The notes beneath the pieces were generated by a model. That model saw only the letters and a program-made list of their open reading frames with translations, made no database searches and was not told the origin of the DNA. A stretch of 15,510 bases of DNA, from assembly GCA_041642635.1 (NCBI GenBank), contig JBEPWB010000022.1:1-15510 (forward strand), read 5' to 3'. Numbering within the stretch: the stretch's first letter is position 1; each line of letters starts with the position of its first letter. Shown piece after piece: positions 9,642 through 15,510 of the stretch. The stretch comes from JAAZVM01 sp041642635. GTDB lineage: Bacteria > Patescibacteriota > Gracilibacteria > BD1-5 > UBA6164. A program made the position numbers and the translations under genes.

Positions 9642-11165
9642 ATGATTGATAATTACAATTCCCTAGCTGAAAAGTTCATTCGCAAATGATTATGGCTCTA
9701 TGTTTTTTCATTTATAATATGACCTATTTGATATATTATAAAAATAATAATTTCTTGAGAATTAAGCGTTGATGAAGTATGAGTTTTGTATTGAATAATT
9801 AGTCTTGTTACTCTTATTTGAGCTTATAATGACTTAGGAATGACAGAAAGTCTAAAATATTATTTACCAAAATATGTAACTGAAAAAAATTACTCAAAAG
9901 CAAAATCAATAATTTTTTACGCATTATTTGCTCAAATTTTTTCTTCTATTATAATTTTTTGTATATTTTGGTTTTGAGCAGATTTTTTGGCTGAGAATTA
10001 TTTTAAGAATGATCAAGCTATTTGAGTTTTAAAAATATTTGCATTCTTCTTTGTAGGAATAAATATTTTTCAAACAATAAACAATTTTTTTATAGCAGTT
10101 CAAGATACTTTTTCTCACAAAATTACAGAATTTTTTAGAATGATTTTTATTGCAATTTTTGTTTTATCAATTTTTTTCATAGATGCATGAAGTCTTGTAA
10201 ATTATAGTTTTTGATGGTTATTTTGACTTTATATATGAATACTTATAACACTTTTTATTTTTTATAAAAAATATTACAAAACATATTTTGCTTGAGAATC
10301 AATAATTATAGATAAACAAGAAATAAAAAAAATCTCAAAGTATGCTTTTATGGTTTTTCTTTGAGCTGGAGCTGCAACTATTTTGTCACAAATAGATATG
10401 CAAATGATTATATATATGCTAGGAACAACTGACGCATGATACTATACTAACTATTTAAGTATTATATGAATTCCTTTTTTGATTATAACTCCAATATTTG
10501 CTTTACTGTTCCCTATTTTTTCAGAATTTCATAGCAAATGAGATTATAGTAAAATAATTATTGTAAAAAATATATTTGCAAAAAATTTTTTAAATATTTG
10601 AATAATGTTTAATATATTTTTCTTTATATTTGCTGAAGTATTAGCTTTTACACTTTTTTGAGAAAAATTTATAACGTCGTGAATAATTCTAAAATATTCT
10701 ATTTTGCTATTGATTTTTAATTTTATGATGCAAATCAATTTTAATATAATGGCTTGAATCTGAAAAGTAAAACAAAGAGTTCAAATAATTGTAATCGCAA
10801 TATTTTTTAATTTTTTTATGAACTTTATATTAATAAATTTATTATGAGTTTTTTGAGCAGCTTTAGCAACATGATTATGATGGTTGTTAATATGGATTTT
10901 GTCAGAAATCTTTCTTTGAAAAAAATATGCCATTAAGTTTGATTTTTTATCTATTTGAAAAAATCTTTTTATTCTATGAATATGCTGATTAATTATTAAT
11001 ACTTTCATTATTCAATTTTTTGATAATTTTAATAGAATTATTTCATTCTTTATGCTTTGATTAGTATTCGCTGTTTGGCTTGTAATATTTACAGCAATTA
11101 ACAAAAATGATTTTATATTTTTTGTAAAAGAGATAAAAAAATTAAAGAAAAAAAAGACTAGCTAA
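9642..11165 (+). CDS. MOP/Wzx-type polysaccharide flippase (first copy)
   Basis: A 507-residue integral membrane protein with about 12-14 hydrophobic helices, matching the multidrug/oligosaccharidyl-lipid/polysaccharide (MOP) exporter superfamily. Members turn lipid-linked glycan units from the inner to the outer face of the membrane. It begins with a short polar stretch and then a helix (SLAEKFIRKGLWLYVFSFI). The early YNDLGMTESLKYYLPKYV and the mid-protein SQIDMQMIIYMLGTTDAGYY (249-268), YYTNYLSI and LFPIFSEFHSKGDYSK are the strongest family-like blocks. The same blocks recur in the protein at 13771-15300, so the two are paralogs. The C-terminus is Lys-rich and cytoplasmic. Start: ATG at 9642 after an A-rich leader, with no Shine-Dalgarno. 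The stop codon sits in the loop of the terminator hairpin. Substrate unknown; a surface glycan is likely from the context. Confidence 0.88.
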
Positions 11166-11180
11166 GCTAGTCTTTTTTTT
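11149..11180. terminator. Bidirectional terminator with the stop codon as its loop
   Basis: AAAAAAAGACTAGC (11149-11162) pairs perfectly with GCTAGTCTTTTTTT (11166-11179). The 3-nt loop is exactly the TAA stop of the flippase gene (11163-11165). An A run on the left and a T run on the right make it work on both strands; the minus-strand Kazal gene ends at 11179 from the other side. Confidence 0.88.
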
Positions 11181-11661
11181 AGTTAGTATTTAATACATTT
11201 TGCATTAAATCTCTCAAGTAAGTATATACAGTTATTCTTTCTCTTTGAACCCAATTAGCTATTTTTAATTTTTTTGTAGCTTCAATTGAATCGTTTAATT
11301 TTTCAACTGCGTTTTCAACTGTAGATTCTTTTGCATTTTCAATAACTGAAATAAATCTATCATCATATTTTTTAAATGATTGATAAGTGTTCAAATTAAC
11401 AAACATACTACATTCACCTGGATGAACATAATCAAAATCTGCCATACAAGCATTACCATAAGTTTGACCATCTGATCAACAAACTGGATCATATTGCATT
11501 GTACAAATTCTATTTTCATTAGTTAGTTCTGAAGAAGTAGTTGTAAAAGTAGTTCTAGTATTTACTTCTCATGAATTATATTCTTTATCAGGATTATATT
11601 CTCAAGCAACTCCAGAAACTAAAAACATACTTAGTAATAATGTTCAAATAACTTTTTTCAT
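11179..11661 (-). CDS. Secreted Kazal-type protease inhibitor domain protein (short paralog)
   Basis: A 160-residue exported protein. A signal peptide is plain (MKKVIGTLLLSMFLVSGVAG), followed by a short Thr/Ser-rich linker. The Kazal domain has four cysteines (C53, C61, C72, C84): CTMQYDPVCGSDGQTYGNAC matches the ovomucoid third-domain pattern [20 protein letters not shown] almost position by position, which puts the P1 reactive-site residue at Met55. A mostly helical C-terminal domain of about 75 residues follows, with conserved Tyr/Arg positions (VQRERITVYTYLRDLMQN), and is shared with the paralog at 11747-12703. Glycine is a mix of TGA and GGT. Kazal domains inhibit serine proteases; activity here is inferred from the reactive-loop match. 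The product is probably periplasmic/extracellular, and there is no lipobox or LPXTG. It lies downstream of the paralog on the same strand with its own upstream element. Confidence 0.85.
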
Positions 11662-11677
11662 AAGACAAATTGTTAAT

Positions 11678-11741
11678 ATATAAAATAATTATCTTGTATT
11701 AATAATAACGAAATATTTATAAAAAGGTGACAAAAAAGTTT
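11678..11741 (-). promoter_or_regulatory. Upstream element of the short Kazal gene, copy 1 of a shared cassette
   Basis: On the minus strand, AAACTTTTTTGTCAC (11741-11727) lies 66-80 nt before the ATG. It is followed after a 20-nt spacer by TATTAT (11707-11702) in the context CGTTATTATT, and then by ATAATTATTTTATAT (11692-11678). The same three blocks precede the long Kazal gene. The TTGTCA within the first block resembles a -35, but 20 nt is long for a standard spacer, so the block may instead bind a regulator, with TATTAT as the -10. It begins 6 nt beyond the stop of the long Kazal gene. Confidence 0.6.
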
Positions 11742-11746
11742 AATTT

Positions 11747-12703
11747 TTACCCAAATCTTTTATTATCTAATTCATTTTTAAATAATTCTCTTATAAAAAC
11801 ATATTTTGTAATAGTTCTTTCTATTAACGGGATATCTCTATTTCTAAGAGTAAAATCATCTATCATTGTATTAACTCTATCAATTAGTGAAACAAGCATA
11901 TATTCAGGAATCTTAGATACTTTTTTTTCTAATTTATCTGATAATTTTAAATAATCATTGTAGACAGGAACATTCACATATGAATTACATTGTCCAGTAT
12001 AAAGAATTTTATTTTCTCATGCCATACAAGAATTAGAAAAAGTTTCTTGCACAGGATAACAAGGTGCTTTAATACATTGTACCTCTACTTCGGCACAAAC
12101 TGGAGCATATTCTAAAGTACACATTTTTATTTCTCACATTTCATCATCTGATGAATTTTCCATTGCTTTTGTGATTCTTGATTTTGTAAGAGTTACTTCT
12201 CAAACAATATGACCATCTTCATAACTAACTACTATTTCATTGTCAGAATTCCAATCTATATCTGTTACATACCAAGTTCAACCTAAAACTGGTTTTTCTT
12301 CAATTAAATCAGAAATATTATCTCTAATATATTTTTGATATTCTATTTTTTCTTTATCATAAGATTCACAAGAATAAACTTCTTCTCAACCTTCTCCATA
12401 AACGTCTTCACACCACATTTCAGTAGAAATACTAAATTCACCATTCCATATACCTATACTATTACAACCGTCAGTTGCAGTTTTACAAATACCTCCTTCA
12501 GCTTCTAAAAAAGCTTCTTTTGTATCATAAGTTTTTGCTTCTGTATAATCAACACTATCGTCACAAGTACCATTAAATTCACAATCATTCATTCAATCAA
12601 GATTCAAATCCCAACTTTGATGCATAGATTTAGACTCTTCACTATCAGCAAATGTAATAAAAGGAGCTAATAAAATTAGCATTAAAACAAAAATTTTCTT
12701 CAT
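11747..12703 (-). CDS. Secreted Kazal-like domain protein (long paralog)
   Basis: A 318-residue exported protein with signal peptide MKKIFVLMLILLAPFITFA. The N-terminal region (20-115) is acidic with six cysteines (C41, C47, C73, C80, C98, C112), probably disulfide-bonded and not recognised. A short beta-rich stretch follows (about 138-175, GTWYVTDIDW and IVVSYEDGHI). The Kazal-like domain (195-239) begins CTLEYAPVC; its first six residues are the same as in the reactive loop of ovomucoid third domain, giving a Leu P1 (Leu197). It continues with an insertion carrying an extra cysteine pair (VQCIKAPCYPV) and then TFSNSCMA and TGQC. The C-terminal helical domain (about 240-318) matches that of the neighbour (IERTITKYVFIRELFKNEL against the neighbour's VQRERITVYTYLRDLMQN). 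Inhibition of a serine protease is plausible but not proven. The gene is divergent from 12855 and lies upstream of the short paralog, with no terminator seen between them. Confidence 0.8.
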
Positions 12704-12723
12704 AATCAAAAAATTAAAAAGTA

Positions 12724-12782
12724 ATATAAAATAATTATATTGATTATAACGTTTTTGTATAATAAAAGTGACAAAAAAGTTT
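12724..12782 (-). promoter_or_regulatory. Upstream element of the long Kazal gene, copy 2 of a shared cassette
   Basis: On the minus strand, AAACTTTTTTGTCAC (12782-12768) is identical over 15 nt to the copy before the short Kazal gene and lies at nearly the same distance from the ATG (65-79 nt). After the same 20-nt spacing comes TATAAT (12748-12743) in the context CGTTATAATC, then ATAATTATTTTATAT (12738-12724), also identical. TATAAT gives the better -10 of the two copies. Confidence 0.62.
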
Positions 12783-12828
12783 TATAAATTATGGTTATTT
12801 GCTGATTTTAAAAAAATTATTATAGTTT

Positions 12829-12837
12829 TGATATAAT
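12829..12837 (+). promoter_or_regulatory. Extended -10 promoter of the GT-A-like gene
   Basis: TGATATAAT: a consensus TATAAT (12832-12837) with the upstream TG of an extended -10 promoter. No good -35 is seen 17 nt upstream. Transcription would start near 12844, leaving a leader of only about 11 nt before the ATG at 12855. Confidence 0.6.
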
Positions 12838-12854
12838 AAAAATAAGTTAAAAAT

Positions 12855-13712
12855 ATGACAAAAAATATTTGAGCAATAATAAGAGTATTTGAAAAAGATA
12901 AAAAAAATCTAGAACAAAGAATTAAAAAAATAAAAAATATAATAAAAAACTTATTATTAACTGATATAAAAAATATTCAAATAGTTGTAGTTAAGGATAT
13001 GGATAAATCTTGAATATCTGAAGTAATGCAAGAAATAAAAATTTTTCAAGATAAAAAAATTGAAATAATTGAAATAAAATGAAACCAATTCACAAAAATA
13101 TTAAACATTGCAATAAAAAATAATTACAAAAATTCAATTGATTATAGTCTAATATTATCACCAGAAATTTTTGAAAGTGTTACACAAAAAAATATAGATT
13201 TATTAAAACAAAGTATAGATAAAAATAATATTGCATGAACAAGTTTATTAATCAATTTTTGAAACCTAGATTATGACACATCAAAAATATCAAAAGCTCA
13301 ATTATTTGTTAATACTTTTTGATTATGGAAAACAAAAGAATTTTTGGAATATTGATTATTTTGAAGAGAATGAATTTATTGAGTAGAAGAATTTTGAGCA
13401 ATTATGAGATTATCTACTAAATGATACAAGTTTTTAATAATTGATACGTGAGAAAATATTAATTATGATTACACAGAATCTAGTAAAAATTTTCAAATAG
13501 AAAAACTAAAAACAAAACACATTAAACTTATTAACTCATATTTGATTTATTTAAAAAATAAAAAAATAATATCAAAACAAGAATTTGAAAATTCTTACGA
13601 TTACAAAAAAAATAAAAAATACTGAACAATAAAAAATCAAGAATTAAGAAATAAATTTGAAAAAGAATTTTTTGAAGTATCTGATAAAATAATATCAATT
13701 AAAAAATACTAA
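12855..13712 (+). CDS. Putative GT-A-like glycosyltransferase, lineage-specific
   Basis: A 285-residue soluble, Lys/Ile/Asn-rich protein that I recognise only weakly. The N-terminus alternates a beta strand (GAIIRVF), a charged helix and a second strand (IQIVVVKD), as in nucleotide-diphospho-sugar transferases. YSLILSPEIF (about 97-106) occupies the place where such enzymes have a strand ending in the metal-binding DxD, but no DxD is present. GVEEFGAIMRLSTKGYKF (about 176-193) resembles the acceptor-side helix of family 2 enzymes (ED..L..R....GYK). It lacks membrane segments and a signal peptide. Its place beside a flippase and wecB supports a role in glycan building or tailoring, but the fold call is an inference, and loss of the DxD may mean altered or no catalysis. 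A terminator overlaps its stop codon, so it is probably transcribed alone. Confidence 0.5.
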
Positions 13713-13731
13713 GTTGAAATTAGTATTTTTT
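13701..13731 (+). terminator. Intrinsic terminator overlapping the stop of the GT-A-like gene
   Basis: AAAAAATACTAA (13701-13712) pairs with TTAGTATTTTTT (13720-13731) around a 7-nt loop, with the T run on the right. The stop codon TAA (13710-13712) forms the top of the stem. Confidence 0.75.
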
Positions 13732-13770
13732 TTTATAAAATAAACAAAATAATAAAAAACAAAAATAATT

Positions 13771-15300
13771 ATGAATAATGATCTTTTAAAAGAAGAAACT
13801 TTAGCGCAAAAATTTATAAGTAAATGATTTTGGTTATACTTATTCACATTTTTAAGTTTACCTCTTTGATATGTTATCAGGGTTATTCTTTCAAATGATT
13901 TATCAGTTTCAGAAGTCGGAATAATCTATTGAATGATAAGTTTGATGTGATTATTATCTGCACTTAGCTGACTTTGATTGAATTCTGGTTCACTTATATA
14001 TTTTTTACCAAAATATATAATAGAAAAAAAACAAGATTACACTAATACAATTTACAAAATAGTTAGATATACAAATATCACAATGACTATAATTGTAAGC
14101 CTATGATTATATTTTTTTATACAATATTTTTGAAATAATTATATTGAACACAATGAGGCAAAAAATATTTTATATATATTTTTATGATTATTTGTATTTT
14201 TAAACCTAGCTAATCCTTTAATTGGAATATTTCAAACTCTTCAAAATGTTTTTATAACACAATTATCAAGTTTCATTTCTCAAGCAATAATTTCAATATG
14301 AGTTATAAGCTTATTTATATTATGAATATGAAACATTCTTTGATACAGTCTGATGTTTTTAGTTTGAAATATAATTGCTTACTCTACACTTTATCTAACT
14401 TATAAAATAAAATATTCAAAAAAAATAGAGTCATGAAAAATAATAAAAGATTATAGTTTATTCAAAAAAATGATTTATTTTTGAATAAATGCACTTATTT
14501 GACTTAACGCTATGATGTTAATAGCAAATATGGATATGCAAATGATTTTGGCTATATCAGGAACTGTAGAAGCTGGTTACTATACTAACTATATGAGTTT
14601 AATAGCAATAACTATGTTTTTTTTATGACCAATTCTTTGAATATTATTCCCTATAATATCAGAATTTCACAATAAAAATAATTATGAAAAATTAAAATTA
14701 TTAATAAACTTTTTGTATAAATATTTATTAATAATTTCTATAAGTATTTGTGTTTTATTATTAGTTTTTTGAGAAGTATTAGCTGTAATACTTTTTTGAC
14801 AAGACTTTTTATATAGTTGAACTATATTAACTTATCTAGCTATTTTTTGAATATTTCAACTTATATATGGTATAAATCTACCTTTTATTTCTTGAATATG
14901 AAAAAATTATATAAACAGAAATATTTTAGTAGGATGTTTAGCTTTTAATATATTATCAAATATAATATTTGTTTATTTTTATTGAGCACTTTGAGCATGA
15001 ATAACTACTTGAATTACATGGTTTTTGATAGCTGTATTTTCATTTTATTACGTTAATAAAAATATATGAATAAATTTTGATAAAATATTTTTGATAAAAA
15101 ATATTTTTATTATAGCTATTATTTGAATTATTTATTACAATATTATTCCTAATGTATTCATATTAGAAAATAGTTTTAGATATTTAAATTTATTATATTT
15201 ATTGATAATGTGATTTTGAGCTTACGCAATTATTTTTTTGGCAAATATTTGAGAAGTAAAAAATATTTTTAGAGAAATTAAAAATTTTAAAAGAAGTTAA
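13771..15300 (+). CDS. MOP/Wzx-type polysaccharide flippase (second copy)
   Basis: A 509-residue polytopic membrane protein, paralogous to the protein at 9642-11165 and nearly the same length. Matching landmarks are the N-terminal polar stretch before the first helix (LAQKFISKGFWLYLFTFL), YFLPKYI, the central ANMDMQMILAISGTVEAGYY (from 252, within three residues of the other copy), YYTNYMSL and LFPIISEFHNKNNYEK. About 12-14 hydrophobic helices are visible. Like other MOP exporters it would move lipid-linked saccharides across the membrane. The copies are clearly diverged, so this is an old duplication or separate recruitment, probably with different substrates. Start at ATG 13771: A-rich leader, no Shine-Dalgarno, 58 nt after the preceding stop, with TATAAA at 13733-13738 as a possible -10. 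wecB follows after 89 nt. Confidence 0.87.
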
Positions 15301-15356
15301 TTTATAACTTTTTAACAGATAATAAAAATTATACTGGAAAAAATTATTTTTTTAGG

Positions 15357-15362
15357 TATAAA
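15357..15362 (+). promoter_or_regulatory. Possible -10 element upstream of wecB
   Basis: TATAAA lies 27 nt before the ATG at 15390, in the 89-nt gap after the second flippase gene. No convincing -35 or terminator is seen in this gap, so wecB could equally be read through from the flippase gene. Confidence 0.3.
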
Positions 15363-15389
15363 AATATAAATATTTTTTAAATAAAAAAA

Positions 15390-15510
15390 ATGAAAAAAGT
15401 ATTAACAATAGTTTGAACAAGACCTGAATTAATAAGACTTAGTGAAATTATAAAACTACTAGATAAATTCACAAATCATACTTTTGTCCACACATGACAA
15501 AATTTTACTC
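15390..15510 (+). CDS. wecB: UDP-N-acetylglucosamine 2-epimerase, N-terminal part (runs off the window)
   Basis: Interconverts UDP-GlcNAc and UDP-ManNAc, supplying ManNAc-type sugars for surface glycans. Only the first 40 residues are in the window, but they are diagnostic: VLTIVGTRPELIRLSEIIKL, the family's N-terminal nucleotide-binding loop (GTRPE), then FVHTGQNFT, matching HTGQNYD. Gly9 of GTRPE and the Gly of HTGQ are both TGA. ATG at 15390 follows a run of A with no Shine-Dalgarno. It follows a flippase gene on the same strand, which supports a glycan-synthesis locus continuing to the right. Confidence 0.92.

Noticed and set aside
11662..11746. A small RNA or small gene between the two Kazal genes
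   Set aside because: The stretch is explained by the upstream element shared with the other Kazal gene; no open frame or stable hairpin is visible.
1086..15300. Frequent in-frame TGA as evidence of pseudogenes, frameshifts or selenocysteine
   Set aside because: TGA occurs many times per gene at conserved glycine positions, all frames stay open to TAA, and no SECIS-like structure is needed. Trp decoding (table 4) is ruled out by the motif alignments.
1..15510. tRNA, rRNA, insertion sequence, CRISPR array or defence system
   Set aside because: None could be recognised on either strand; intergenic stretches are all shorter than about 160 nt and AT-rich, without cloverleaf, transposase or spaced direct repeats.

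Overview
The window reads as a chromosomal piece from a candidate-phyla-radiation bacterium of the Absconditabacteria (SR1)/Gracilibacteria type. It is very AT-rich, and UGA must be read as glycine (translation table 25). Read with the standard code, almost every gene shatters at TGA. Read with TGA=Gly, ten long genes appear, and TGA falls on glycines that are invariant in their families: the TDSGGFQ loop of Tgt, the dinucleotide-binding loop of malic enzyme, and the LDGG motif of the site-2 protease. TGG remains tryptophan. All ten genes whose 3' end is in the window stop at TAA.

Layout. (a) 1-256: a foreign-looking fragment of sigma-54 (RpoN) that stops at a perfect 24-nt inverted repeat (244-267). 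(b) 258-950, minus: a hypothetical protein that runs into the same inverted repeat and is also cut there, so the repeat is probably a chimera or rearrangement junction. (c) 1086-4417, plus: site-2 protease RseP, an HD-domain protein, and tRNA-guanine transglycosylase (tgt). (d) 4444-8253, minus: a 1269-residue polytopic membrane protein resembling GT-C glycosyltransferases. (e) 8406-9539, plus: malic enzyme. (f) 9642-11165, plus: an MOP/Wzx-type flippase. (g) 11179-12703, minus: two paralogous secreted proteins with Kazal-type inhibitor domains, each preceded by the same upstream element. (h) 12855-15510, plus: a GT-A-like protein, a second flippase paralogous to the first, and the start of UDP-GlcNAc 2-epimerase (wecB).

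Functionally, the second half looks like part of a surface-glycan and envelope locus: sugar-nucleotide epimerase, putative glycosyltransferases and two lipid-linked glycan flippases. Two exported Kazal proteins sit between the flippases. The RseP, HD and Tgt genes are housekeeping or signalling genes. Known relatives in this lineage live attached to, or prey on, other cells, so exported protease inhibitors and a dedicated glycan coat would fit. That link is inference, not something the sequence shows.

Gene ends are compact. Most 3' ends carry an intrinsic terminator that overlaps or abuts the stop codon, and two of these terminators are symmetric and serve convergent genes. Start codons are preceded by A-rich leaders with no Shine-Dalgarno motif. 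No tRNA, rRNA, CRISPR array or insertion sequence was seen, and no stretch longer than about 160 bases lacks a gene.
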